From Zophobihabitans entericus (lineage in GTDB: Bacteria > Pseudomonadota > Gammaproteobacteria > Enterobacterales > Orbaceae): a stretch of 64,000 nt of DNA. The position numbers and the translations under genes are program-made. The stretch lies in NCBI RefSeq assembly GCF_011745665.1, contig NZ_CP050253.1, positions 409,418 through 473,417 of the forward strand, in the 5' to 3' direction. Shown piece after piece: positions 9,096-17,571 of this stretch (position 1 is the first letter of the stretch; the number at the start of each line of letters is the position of its first letter). The notes under the pieces were generated by a model, which searched no databases, was not told the origin of the DNA, and saw only the letters and a program-made list of their open reading frames with translations.

Positions 9096-9224
9096 AAATT
9101 ATCCTTAATAACGGGAATCGTAGTATTACGTGGGGTCCGTTACAATAACTCTGTGATGCTCACCTTCCTGTTAATGCATCACTAACTGACTCCACAACCT
9201 TCAATGCTCTAACCTTTATTTCAT

Positions 9225-9247
9225 GCCCGGTAAACCAGTTACCGGGC
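9225..9247. terminator. Intercistronic hairpin between AllG and permease
   Basis: Nine-bp perfect stem GCCCGGTAA/TTACCGGGC, followed on the plus strand by a run of Ts. All flanking genes run on the minus strand, where the A tract precedes the stem, so it is more likely an mRNA-stabilising or partial-attenuation element than a full terminator. Confidence 0.5.
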
Positions 9248-9254
9248 TGTTTTT

Positions 9255-10676
9255 TTACTTACAATACTGCTGACAATACGTGAGTATTGCCTTCTCAAAA
9301 CAATCAAATGGTGGATGAACAATACCCGCACCAATCATGCCAATCCCTGCATCTTTATGTGCAATTGCCGTGTTGATGACAGGTAAAATACCACTTGAGC
9401 CCACTTTGGTAATATCAATCGCGGTTGGAATACCCATAAAACCAAGTAATGGAATGGTAACGTTTGGATTTTCACCTAAGGTGATTTCTCGCATTTTTCT
9501 TGAGAAGTCGATCGCTTCTTCAACTGTACCTCCGACTAACGCCACAATAGCTGGCGCAGTTGCCATAGCAAAACCACCAATACCATAGGTTTCCGTAATG
9601 GCACTATCACCAATATCTAGTCCTGAGTCTGATGGTTTGTAACCAGCAAACATTGGACCGATAACTTGTTGTGCAGGACCTGTAAACCACTGACCCGGTA
9701 AGCCACTGACCCGGACACCAAACTCAACGCCGTTACGCGCCATGGTGGTGACAACGGTGCTGTATTTAATACCATGAGCGGCATCCATTGCAGCTTTACA
9801 CATTGCCATCCAGGTTGGGCCAGAGAAGTAGTCACTACTTGCTACAAAGTCAAACACCTCTTTTTGTTGTTTAACGGAATAGCCGGTTTGGATGATATAA
9901 GGTGTTAATGCCTGAATGAGCAGAGTGGTACCCGCGTTATTACGGTTATGGCACTCATCACCCATATGCAGTGCTTGTGCCAGCATTAAACGCAGATCAA
10001 TTTCACCAGCGAGTTTCATGGCATCACGTAGCATCGGACCCAGTACATCACGCATCCAGATTAAGCGGTCAATTACGCTTTGATCGTTGGCACCCATACG
10101 TAATATTTTGGCCATTTGCTCACTAAGGTTAGTAAAGGCACGATTACCGTATGTCTTATTCTCAACAATATGCATAAACATAGACGCTGAGGTCACACCC
10201 GCCATAGAACCAACACAATCATGTTCATGACAAGGAGAGAAAGTGATCACACCAGAAGCAGCAACGCGTTCAGCGTCTTTGAGGTCTTTCGCTAAGCCTT
10301 CAAAAACCAGAGCACCGGTTACCGCACCTTTCATCGCTCCGCACATGTTTTTCCACTCAATAGGTGGTCCGGCATGGAGGATTGTGGTTTTCGTCATCCC
10401 CGGTACAACGTTGATTGCCTGATCATAACCAATCAGTACAGGTTGTGATTGAATAATACGCTCTAAGGCTTCTGCATTAGCTTTAGCAATTTTTTCAGCC
10501 AGTGTTTTTGATTCAATTTTATCAAGTGCTTTCACGACTTCCAGATTACCTTGTCCGGGTGGAGTCCAGTCCAGTTGAGTGACAGCAATATGTTGTTTTT
10601 TCAGGTCGTCACTGAACATTTCAATGCCGACATTAATGACGTTTAAAGGTTGTTTAAACAGTGATGGACGAGTCAT
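9255..10676 (-). CDS. allG: DUF1116 protein, AllG/YlbE-like subunit
   Basis: A 473-residue cytoplasmic protein of the DUF1116 family, whose E. coli member YlbE (AllG) works with FdrA (AllF) and YlbF (AllH) as the oxamate carbamoyltransferase of anaerobic allantoin use. Recognisable family segments are the N-terminal INVGIEMF, the middle SPCHEHDCVGSMAG and MGDECHNRNNAGT, and the C-terminal HKDAGIGMIGAGIV. Its start overlaps the stop of the upstream AllH-AllF gene in a TAATG arrangement, so the two are translationally coupled; AAAGGAGAG is the ribosome site. Whether oxamate is the true product here is uncertain, since allantoinase, allantoate hydrolase and ureidoglycolate genes are absent from the window. 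Confidence 0.88.
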   Translation of the reverse strand: MTRPSLFKQPLNVINVGIEMFSDDLKKQHIAVTQLDWTPPGQGNLEVVKALDKIESKTLAEKIAKANAEALERIIQSQPVLIGYDQAINVVPGMTKTTILHAGPPIEWKNMCGAMKGAVTGALVFEGLAKDLKDAERVAASGVITFSPCHEHDCVGSMAGVTSASMFMHIVENKTYGNRAFTNLSEQMAKILRMGANDQSVIDRLIWMRDVLGPMLRDAMKLAGEIDLRLMLAQALHMGDECHNRNNAGTTLLIQALTPYIIQTGYSVKQQKEVFDFVASSDYFSGPTWMAMCKAAMDAAHGIKYSTVVTTMARNGVEFGVRVSGLPGQWFTGPAQQVIGPMFAGYKPSDSGLDIGDSAITETYGIGGFAMATAPAIVALVGGTVEEAIDFSRKMREITLGENPNVTIPLLGFMGIPTAIDITKVGSSGILPVINTAIAHKDAGIGMIGAGIVHPPFDCFEKAILTYCQQYCK

Positions 10677-13129
10677 TATGCAGTCTCTCCTTTCCAGACA
10701 AATTCACGAGCAAGTAAACCAGTGTTGGTACTACTACTTGCCCAGGTCACGCCAGCATCGGTGAGCAATTTACATTGCTGCGCAAGTGATGGAGTATCTA
10801 AATCAGTTCCCAGTACATAGCCTAAAATTTCCAGATGGCGACCTTCTTTTTTGGCAATTGCTTTGGATTCTTTAATTGCATCAAGCATGACACCAACCGG
10901 GTTTTCGTGTGAGCCAAAACCAAGTACAAAGTCCATCACAATTACGCCAACTTCCGGATCGCGAGCTTCTTGTAATAAGCGGCTAATACGGTTAGTTGGA
11001 TCGATCATTGGATGTGGTTTGCCATTGGTAAAATCATCATCACCAAAATCAAGGAAAGTATGTTTAATACTCTTATTGAGATCTTTTAAACGGTACTCAG
11101 GATTAGGCTGAATGTTGCTATAAACATCAGGATATTTAGCTAATGCAGCAAACATTGATTCATCACATAAAGTACCACCGCAGAATAAACCGCGAATATA
11201 TTTTTGCTCAGGTTTTAACTTAGCACGGACTTCTTCAATCAGTGGCCAATTGAGAGGATGCAGATCCAGATCTTCCTCTTTGATGCCTGTCAGTAATACT
11301 GCTTTAAGTGCGGCCTGTTTGGTCGCTTTAGCAAAAGTCAGCCCTGGTTTGTCTGTGTAGTGCTGATTTTGTCCTAAGAAACAAACAACAACAGGTTTTT
11401 TGCATTTTTCAGCTTGCAGCAAGACCTTTTGTGCTACAGCAGGTGCAGGTGGTTTAGAAATAAGCACGATCACGCTGGTTTCATCGTCGGCTTCCAGCAT
11501 TTTTAACGCATCAAGCATCATAATGCCGCCAATTTTCTCACTCAAATCACGACCTCCTGTCCCAATTAATTGAGAAATACCCCCGCCAAATTCATGGATA
11601 CGGACGCTAAGTTCCTGACTCCCTGTGCCTGACGCGCCAATAATACCGATATTACCGCGGCGAACTGCATTACCAAAACATAGCGCTGCGCCATTGATGA
11701 TAGCTGTTCCGCAATCAGGTCCCATCATCAGTAATCCTTTACTGCTGGCGAGTTGTTTGAGGGCGAGTTCATCTTCAATTGAGACGTTATCGGAAAATAG
11801 CATCACATTAAGATCATTCTCTAAAGCAATCCGTGCTTCCCGAGCTGCAAATGCACCGTTTACAGAGATAACAACCAGATTACTTTCCACAATGTGCTCA
11901 TGTGCAGAACTGATCGTGGCGTATTTTGCTTCGTGCTTAGAACCTCCTTTGTTCTTATTAGAAAATAACTCCTCAATAGCGATTAGGCTTGCTTCATTTT
12001 CCGCATCACTGGCACCTTTAATGACAATCATTAGATCACCATTTTTAGCGCTTTCCAGTTCCGGTGTTAGTAAACCTAAATTTCGTAATACTCCCTTATT
12101 CATTTCAGTCGCCATGGCTACAAACGCTTGCTCAACCCCTTCCAGCTGGTTGGCTTTGGTCGATATAGACATTAATGAGACAGAATCAAAATAGGTGTTT
12201 TTCTTAATAACAATTTTGGTGGACATAGCTTCTCCCAAATGATGAGTCAGATAGAGGGCATCCATGATTCCATGTAGCATGTCACTCCCTGAACTCGAGC
12301 CTATATTAATTACCGTGGTTATTTCTTTACTGATACTCTTACTAAACTGGATGAAAATCTTCTCTAATAACAAATAGAGTGATTCCCGGTACTGATTGTT
12401 AATGGATTTATTAAGTGTGACTGCACTCAATAAAGTGGTATTTGCTCTATTTTCTGTTAAGACTTGTTGAAATAGAGTCTGGAATTTGTTGCCCGGATGA
12501 GCTGGCATGAAGAGTACGATACTCATGCCGGATAGATAATCATCTGCTGTTGGTGTCAGACCAACGCCAAGTCCAATCATCGCAGCTATTGTCGTTTTTA
12601 CGCTCTCTGTATCATTTTCTTTCAGCGCTGTGACTAACTGTTGGCGATATTGATGCAATTGCAGTGAAAGCTGTTGATAAAATACGTTATCATCAGCGTA
12701 ATTAAAGAGTGAGTTCCCTGTTTGAATCGCACTTTCAATCTCGGTTGCGATATTCAGCCAATAAGAGGTGGAATCAGGTGAAGTAAATGTTGGTGATTGA
12801 GACTGCCATAGCTTGTTTTGACTAAAGTCGATGAGATATTTATCACCAATGACCAGATATTCATTATGAGTGCTGACATTATCACCAATCTGAATATCTA
12901 AATTATCTAAATGGTTTGCAGATACGCGGCAACAATTTGGTGCATTATCTAAGGTCGAGCAAGTAAATGAGTAAAGTTCGCCAGTGTGTTGACATAATAC
13001 ATTGATCGCTTTACCAAATACTTGCTCTATTCGTCCCTGAAAATTCCTCTTTAGCAGAGGTGACGGAAAATCCATATCCGTCGTTAACGCATATAGTGTA
13101 TGTCGGTTCTGTGGGCTGAGTTTGTTCAC
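10676..13129 (-). CDS. AllH-AllF fusion (DUF2877 + FdrA)
   Basis: One 817-residue reading frame joins two proteins that are separate in E. coli. Residues 1-301 are a DUF2877 domain (YlbF/AllH) with GLGVGLTPTADDYLSG at 186-201 and GSSSGSDMLHGI near 277-288. Residues 302-817 are FdrA/AllF, an acyl-CoA-synthetase-like protein: FDSVSLMSIS, NVMLFSDNVSIEDE, GLLMMGPDCGT, IGIIGASGTGSQEL and LDFGDDDFTNGKPHPMIDPT. The domain order H-F differs from the E. coli gene order F-G-H. The junction reads LGEAM, and its codons contain GGGAG five bases before the in-frame ATG at 12226, so a free FdrA might also be made. Predicted role: carbamoyl transfer to phosphate with AllG, feeding carbamate kinase. Confidence 0.88.
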   Translation of the reverse strand: MNKLSPQNRHTLYALTTDMDFPSPLLKRNFQGRIEQVFGKAINVLCQHTGELYSFTCSTLDNAPNCCRVSANHLDNLDIQIGDNVSTHNEYLVIGDKYLIDFSQNKLWQSQSPTFTSPDSTSYWLNIATEIESAIQTGNSLFNYADDNVFYQQLSLQLHQYRQQLVTALKENDTESVKTTIAAMIGLGVGLTPTADDYLSGMSIVLFMPAHPGNKFQTLFQQVLTENRANTTLLSAVTLNKSINNQYRESLYLLLEKIFIQFSKSISKEITTVINIGSSSGSDMLHGIMDALYLTHHLGEAMSTKIVIKKNTYFDSVSLMSISTKANQLEGVEQAFVAMATEMNKGVLRNLGLLTPELESAKNGDLMIVIKGASDAENEASLIAIEELFSNKNKGGSKHEAKYATISSAHEHIVESNLVVISVNGAFAAREARIALENDLNVMLFSDNVSIEDELALKQLASSKGLLMMGPDCGTAIINGAALCFGNAVRRGNIGIIGASGTGSQELSVRIHEFGGGISQLIGTGGRDLSEKIGGIMMLDALKMLEADDETSVIVLISKPPAPAVAQKVLLQAEKCKKPVVVCFLGQNQHYTDKPGLTFAKATKQAALKAVLLTGIKEEDLDLHPLNWPLIEEVRAKLKPEQKYIRGLFCGGTLCDESMFAALAKYPDVYSNIQPNPEYRLKDLNKSIKHTFLDFGDDDFTNGKPHPMIDPTNRISRLLQEARDPEVGVIVMDFVLGFGSHENPVGVMLDAIKESKAIAKKEGRHLEILGYVLGTDLDTPSLAQQCKLLTDAGVTWASSSTNTGLLAREFVWKGETA
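12224..12237 (-). promoter_or_regulatory. Internal ribosome-binding site and start for FdrA domain
   Basis: Minus strand reads TTGGGAGAAGCTATG: GGGAG, a 5-nt spacer and an in-frame ATG exactly where the FdrA family begins (residue 302 of the fusion). Confidence 0.5.
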
Positions 13130-13148
13130 ACATCACCTCCATAAATCG

Positions 13149-13757
13149 CTATTTAGCGCCTGCTGCAACAAGTAATTTGGCGATCTCCTGATAGCCTTTT
13201 TGTTTAGCCAGCTCAAGTGGTGTTTTACCGTATTTATCGGTCATATGCGGATTAGCACCGTGGTCAAGCAACAACTTCACAATTTCTTGTTGTTTCGGCC
13301 CACCATCATTTAGCACAATGGCTTCAAGTAGAGGAGTCCAGCCAACAAAGTTGGTGTGGTTCATATTGATATCAGTTTTTTCTAGTAATTCACGCACGAT
13401 CTCAACGTGACCTTTTTCACTGGCTGGTGTAATGCCTACGCCACCAAAACGGGTCAGAGCATTTAAATCAGGATTTGCTTTTAAGACGATGCGAAGCAGG
13501 GTGAGATCATTGTTTAAACAACTAAGCAGGAAAGGATTAAAGCAAGTTTGATCCTGTTTATTGACATCCGCGCCGGCAGTAATTAAATAAGCGACACATT
13601 CATAATGTTTATTTAAACTGGCTATGACAATCGCTGTTCTTCCTTGACGGTTAGTAATGTTAATATCTACTTTTTTAGCCAGGCAATCTTTGAGTATTTC
13701 TAATTGCCCTTTTTCCGCAGCACTCAGAAACCTTTGGGTAAGTTCTGTTGGTGACAT
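13149..13757 (-). CDS. Ankyrin-repeat protein, first gene of the AllFGH-like operon
   Basis: A 202-residue protein made almost entirely of ankyrin repeats: GQLEILKDCLAKKVDINITNR, YECVAYLITAGADVNKQD, DLTLLRIVLKANPDLNALT, HVEIVRELLEKT, QQEIVKLLLDHGANPHMTD and YQEIAKLLVAAGAK. No signal peptide or membrane segment, so it is cytoplasmic. Ankyrin stacks bind other proteins; no enzymatic motif is visible. It has an excellent AAGGAGAAATATATG-type start and ends 19 bp before the AllH-AllF fusion, so it is the promoter-proximal gene of the operon. A scaffold or chaperone role for the carbamoyltransferase complex is a guess from position only. Confidence 0.88.
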   Translation of the reverse strand: MSPTELTQRFLSAAEKGQLEILKDCLAKKVDINITNRQGRTAIVIASLNKHYECVAYLITAGADVNKQDQTCFNPFLLSCLNNDLTLLRIVLKANPDLNALTRFGGVGITPASEKGHVEIVRELLEKTDINMNHTNFVGWTPLLEAIVLNDGGPKQQEIVKLLLDHGANPHMTDKYGKTPLELAKQKGYQEIAKLLVAAGAK

Positions 13758-14265
13758 ATATTTCTCCTTTTCCTTTTCGAAATCGATTAAAACAATGCTC
13801 TCCTTGATTAACCCAACATCGTGATGTCCGTGATGTTGTAGTTAGTGTCTAAAGAGTAGCAACGATTAATTATAAATAACATCCGTTTGAACATCATTCA
13901 TCACTAAGTGAATTATTATTGATTAAGATTCAATAATCGTTTAATAATGTGCGCTATGACATATTTTTTGGCATGCAAATAATAGGGTTTATATCTGAAG
14001 AATCAAAGCAAAATTATATTTAACTTATTAATAATAAATAAATTAATATTAGTTGTTTCATTTAATAATGAGAGATAAACAGATTATTAATGTTAGATTA
14101 AAGATAATGAACCATCTGATAATATAAGAATAAAAGATGTTCAAAACTCAGACTATTTAGTATTAAATTTTAAGCTTAAGCCAGACTTTAATCAGTGGCT
14201 GGTTAATGAATCAAAATGGTGATTAGTCCTCGCTTAATTTTGTACTGTACAAGGAGGTTATTGAC
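13758..14265. other. 508-bp divergent regulatory region
   Basis: AT-rich gap between the ankyrin-led operon (minus) and the LysR gene (plus), with no ORF of note. It must hold both promoters. The only clear symmetrical element I see is the inverted repeat at 13814-13838. Confidence 0.55.
13814..13838. promoter_or_regulatory. Candidate operator upstream of the ankyrin-AllHF operon
   Basis: Inverted repeat CAACATC-N11-GATGTTG, 57-81 bp upstream of the ankyrin start and within the shared region with an AllS-like LysR gene. Spacing suits a dimeric regulator; it could be a LysR site or a leader hairpin. Confidence 0.4.
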
Positions 14266-15195
14266 ATGAACTCGATTTTTACTGAAGAAAACCTGATTAC
14301 TTTTACGACCGCGGCAAAGCTGGGAAATTTTAGTCAGGCGGCTAAAGAGTTAGGGATGACCACTTCTGCGGTCAGTTATACAGTGAAGCGTTTGGAAACT
14401 TATCTGGATGTTGAGCTATTTGTTCGTTCAACGCGTAACGTGGAGCTTACTGAGCCGGGCTATTATTTTTATCGCAAAGCGGTTGAGTTACTAAACTCTT
14501 TCTATTCTATCAAACGTAAAGTGTATACGATTGAACAGGGGATTGAATCTAAAGTTCGTATCTGCATTAATCAGTTACTGTATACACCTTTACATACCGC
14601 TAAACTTTTACAAATACTCAAAAGCCATTTCCCAACCTGTCAGATGACGGTTACAACAGAAGTGTATAACGGTGTCTGGGACTCAATTATTAACAATCAT
14701 GCTGATATTGCAATCGGAGCGCCGGGAACATTGTGGGATGGTGGTGGTATTGATTATACCGAAATTGGTGCTATACGCTGGCAGTTTGCCATCTCTCCAA
14801 CTCATCCTTTAGCCTTAATGCCTGAACCGATTAAAGAAAGCAGCTTGCGTCTGTTTCCAACAATTATGGTACAGGATACTGCTAATACCATTAATAAACG
14901 TGTTGGCTGGTTGCTCTACGGGCAAGAGGCGATACAAGTCCCGGATTTTTATACCAAGTGCCAGTGCCAGATTCTGGGTGATGGAATCGGGTTCTTACCA
15001 GATTATTTAGTTCGGGATCATGTTAAAAACGGTTTATTGATTATCAAACAAGTTCAAAACCCAAGACAAGATTCACAAATGCTGCTGGCAACCCAGCAAT
15101 CTAAAAATGGTCAGGTTACGCAATGGATAAAAGACCAGTTTGAACCGGGCGGCGCACTGACTGAGATTTATAAAGATCTATTACATCAGGCATAA
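14266..15195 (+). CDS. LysR-type regulator, AllS-like
   Basis: A 309-residue LysR-family transcription factor. The N-terminal winged helix covers about residues 8-65 (GNFSQAAKELGMTTSAVSYT, then FVRSTRNVELTEPG). The effector domain resembles E. coli AllS, the activator of the allantoin-degradation genes: NQLLYTPLHTAKLL, GVWDSIINNHADIAIG, AIRWQFAISPTHPLA, NKRVGWLLYGQE and GDGIGFLP all line up with AllS segments. Divergent from the ankyrin-AllHF-AllG operon, which it most likely controls. The likely inducer is an intermediate such as a glyoxylate- or oxamate-like acid, by analogy only. AAGGAGG 10 bases before the ATG is a strong ribosome site. Confidence 0.85.
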   Translation: MNSIFTEENLITFTTAAKLGNFSQAAKELGMTTSAVSYTVKRLETYLDVELFVRSTRNVELTEPGYYFYRKAVELLNSFYSIKRKVYTIEQGIESKVRICINQLLYTPLHTAKLLQILKSHFPTCQMTVTTEVYNGVWDSIINNHADIAIGAPGTLWDGGGIDYTEIGAIRWQFAISPTHPLALMPEPIKESSLRLFPTIMVQDTANTINKRVGWLLYGQEAIQVPDFYTKCQCQILGDGIGFLPDYLVRDHVKNGLLIIKQVQNPRQDSQMLLATQQSKNGQVTQWIKDQFEPGGALTEIYKDLLHQA

Positions 15196-15225
15196 TATAG
15201 ATTGTTGAGCTGTTTACTAGGGTAA

Positions 15226-15468
15226 ATCGATTTGATTTTACTGAATGTATTTATGCCTAAGCTTGACGGATTGTCGTTATTACATCAGAGCAGAACATTA
15301 CATTCACAAACTGATATCATTATGATGACTGCGGCAAGGAGTGTGGATAATATTCAATCAGCTTTAAGATTCGGTGTGATTGATTATATTGTAAAACCTT
15401 TCTCATTAAAGATACCCTCAAAAGAGGGTATCTGCCAGAAAGTGAATCAAGTCTTAAAAGTAAACTAA
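15226..15468 (+). pseudogene. Response-regulator receiver-domain remnant (CitB/DcuR-like)
   Basis: The frame opens after a TAA at 15223 and reads IDLILLNVFMPKLDGLSLL, then TDIIMMTAARSVDNIQSALRFG and VIDYIVKPFS. This is the second half of a receiver domain from the phospho-acceptor strand to the conserved Lys-Pro. Asn replaces the usual Asp in the LLD position (LLN). About 50 N-terminal residues and the entire DNA-binding output domain are missing. After KPFS the frame runs through a hairpin and stops. It closely resembles CitB/DpiA/DcuR-type regulators, so a citrate- or C4-dicarboxylate-type two-component gene seems to have decayed here. Confidence 0.75.
15410..15433. terminator. Hairpin at the end of the regulator remnant
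   Basis: Perfect 10-bp stem AGATACCCTC/GAGGGTATCT with an AAAA loop. It lies between the LysR gene and the convergent sensor kinase; there is no U tract, so terminator function is only probable. Confidence 0.5.
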
Positions 15469-16787
15469 ATATTTTTAGGGAGTTGTACAACAATCTTTGC
15501 TCCGCCAAGATGTGAGCGAGCAATTTTGATACTTCCCTGATGAACAAAAACGATTTTTTGTACAATAGAGAGACCCAGACCATAGCCACTTATTTTCTTA
15601 TCCCAGGTATTTTCTAAGCGATAGAACGGTTCAAAAATACGCTCATATTCTTCTTGTGGAATCCCCGGGCCATCATCTTCAATAATGATTTGATAGTCGC
15701 CATTGGGGAGCTGATTACCGGAGAGGCAAATCTTCTGATGGGCATATTTATCGGCATTACGCAGTATGTTAGAAACGGCTCGCTCCAATAAACGTGCATC
15801 ACCTTTATAAATACTCAACTTATCAGAAATTTGCGTCGTAATTTCTTTTTGCTGATTGGGATGAGATAAGGTGCGTAAGCTGGCATGTAGCATCTTGGCT
15901 AAATTAAAGGGTTTAAGGTCTGCCTGATATTGCTGACCGACTGTGGCGAGTTGCAATAATTCATTCACGAGCTCACTGAGTTCTTTCACGTCACCTTCAA
16001 GATCTTCAATTCTACTAAGAACTTCTTGAGCTTGCGTTGGATCCTGGCTCATTGGTTTAAGGAGTTCTAAGCCAAAACTGAGCCGACTAATCGGAGTTCT
16101 CAACTCGTGAGATACCGAGTGAATGAGTTCTCGCTGGCCATTGATTAAGCGCTCAATATAACTGGCCATCTGGTTAATTTTTTCTGCCATTAACCTTACA
16201 CTGGAGAACTTGCTTAGGTTAGCTCGGGCAGAAAAATGGCCTTTACTGATTTGATCAGTCGCGTGCATTAACTTTTTCAGTTCATTCCAATGGAAGGCTA
16301 ACCAAAATGATACAAAGAAAAGGCCGACAATAAACATCAATAAATAGATAACGAGTTCCAGACCGATAAATTCACATTCTGTATTATCTTCATCGATATA
16401 AATTAACTTGTCATAGCGTACGTCATAAATGTAGAAAGTTGGAAATATACCTAAAAATGATGTTTTTAAAGCGGCAACGTGTTGTCCATTTAACAATCGT
16501 TGCTTCTGTTCCTCTGATATATCATCGGGTAATTCTGAAAAGGGGATAACTTTAGCAGTACCAAAATAACGTTGCTGGAGATTAGCCAGACGTTGTTGCC
16601 ACTCTTCTTCAGATGTACTCTGACTCATATATTCTTGAAACAAGAATAGAGCTGCGTGTGACTGGTTTATGGCAATAGTTTCCAGTTGTTTTTGAAATAT
16701 TTTGGCTGAAAAAGACAGAACAATCAGCGCAGCTGCTAAAAATGACAACAAACTCAGTGGAAAGACTCGAATAAGAAGACGCCACAT
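15465..16787 (-). CDS. Sensor histidine kinase of an OmpR-type two-component system
   Basis: A 440-residue inner-membrane kinase. TM1 is at about 8-30, followed by a ~110-residue periplasmic sensor region, TM2 at about 142-166 and a HAMP linker. The H-box SVSHELRTPISRLSF has the phospho-acceptor His227. N-box (ILRNADKYA), G1 (EDDGPGIP) and G2 (GYGLGLSIVQKI) ATP-binding motifs follow. Layout and H-box are similar to RstB-type kinases. Three bases separate the upstream response regulator stop from its ATG, with GGGAG as ribosome site. The nearby MipA-like protein and RND pump divergent to it are its likely targets. Confidence 0.93.
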   Translation of the reverse strand: MWRLLIRVFPLSLLSFLAAALIVLSFSAKIFQKQLETIAINQSHAALFLFQEYMSQSTSEEEWQQRLANLQQRYFGTAKVIPFSELPDDISEEQKQRLLNGQHVAALKTSFLGIFPTFYIYDVRYDKLIYIDEDNTECEFIGLELVIYLLMFIVGLFFVSFWLAFHWNELKKLMHATDQISKGHFSARANLSKFSSVRLMAEKINQMASYIERLINGQRELIHSVSHELRTPISRLSFGLELLKPMSQDPTQAQEVLSRIEDLEGDVKELSELVNELLQLATVGQQYQADLKPFNLAKMLHASLRTLSHPNQQKEITTQISDKLSIYKGDARLLERAVSNILRNADKYAHQKICLSGNQLPNGDYQIIIEDDGPGIPQEEYERIFEPFYRLENTWDKKISGYGLGLSIVQKIVFVHQGSIKIARSHLGGAKIVVQLPKNI

Positions 16788-16790
16788 ACT

Positions 16791-17483
16791 TTACTCCCAG
16801 GCTAAAGGATTAAATAGATATCCTTCGCCCCAAACAGTTTTTATTTTCTCTGAATTTTCATCATCAAAGCGCCGTCTTAATCTGGAAATATTGTTATCAA
16901 TGCTGCGGTCGAGTCCATCAAACTCAATTCCACGCATTTGTTTGAGTAAATCATCACGCGATAAAACCTTGCCAGCGGACTCAACCAGAATAAGGAGTAA
17001 TTTGTATTCAGTATTACCTAAATCAACAATATTATTTTTCCAGATAACCTGACGATTTTTTTCTGAAATAGTGAGTTGTCCAAACGTGATATTTTCATCA
17101 GTATTATGTATGTCTGGTGTTGTTTTTGTACGACGCAGTAGAGCTCTCAAACGCGCAAGTAAAATACGTGGTTGAATAGGTTTGTTCACATAATCATCAG
17201 CGCCTTGTTCTAAACCTGAAACCTCATCAAACTCATCTTCCCGCGCGGTTAGAATAAGAATGGGAGCTGTGCTGATATTTCTGATTTGTCTACACACAAT
17301 CATGCCATCCAGCCCGGGTAGCATTAAATCCAGAATGACAATATTAGGTTGTAGTTTTTGAAACGCTTGCAGAGCCAAATCACCACGCTCAACTATGGTG
17401 ATAGTGAATTCATAAGCGTTTAAATATTCTTTAACTAAAGTCGCCAATCGCTGGTCATCTTCAATCAATAATAACTTATACAT
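16791..17483 (-). CDS. OmpR/PhoB-family response regulator
   Basis: A 230-residue regulator. The receiver domain (residues 1-120) has the acidic pair Asp9/Asp10, phospho-acceptor Asp52 in VILDLMLPGLDG, and the conserved Thr (ILTARED) and Lys (VNKPIQP). The C-terminal winged-helix domain has LTISEKNRQVIWKN, LGNTEYKLLLILVESAGKVLSRDDLL and IDNNISRLRRRFDD. I start at the ATG at 17483, which gives the canonical N-terminus; an upstream in-frame start would add 47 residues with no family similarity. First gene of a two-gene operon with the kinase. Likely binds the direct repeats at 17572-17618. Confidence 0.92.
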   Translation of the reverse strand: MYKLLLIEDDQRLATLVKEYLNAYEFTITIVERGDLALQAFQKLQPNIVILDLMLPGLDGMIVCRQIRNISTAPILILTAREDEFDEVSGLEQGADDYVNKPIQPRILLARLRALLRRTKTTPDIHNTDENITFGQLTISEKNRQVIWKNNIVDLGNTEYKLLLILVESAGKVLSRDDLLKQMRGIEFDGLDRSIDNNISRLRRRFDDENSEKIKTVWGEGYLFNPLAWE

Positions 17484-17571
17484 TTTTCTGTGACCTCTGT
17501 GATTTGTCTCAAAGTACCACTGGTGGAATTGTCCAATTATACAAATGATTAATAAGAGAGGATACGTAAAA

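Noticed and set aside
11625..12194. 189-codon plus-strand frame opposite the AllH-AllF gene
   Set aside because: A shadow of the fusion gene: no ribosome site, no family features, and the minus-strand protein is clearly real.
13961..13990. TTGGCATGCAAAT near the LysR promoter as a sigma-54 box
   Set aside because: The TGGCA and TGC elements overlap and do not have the -24/-12 spacing.
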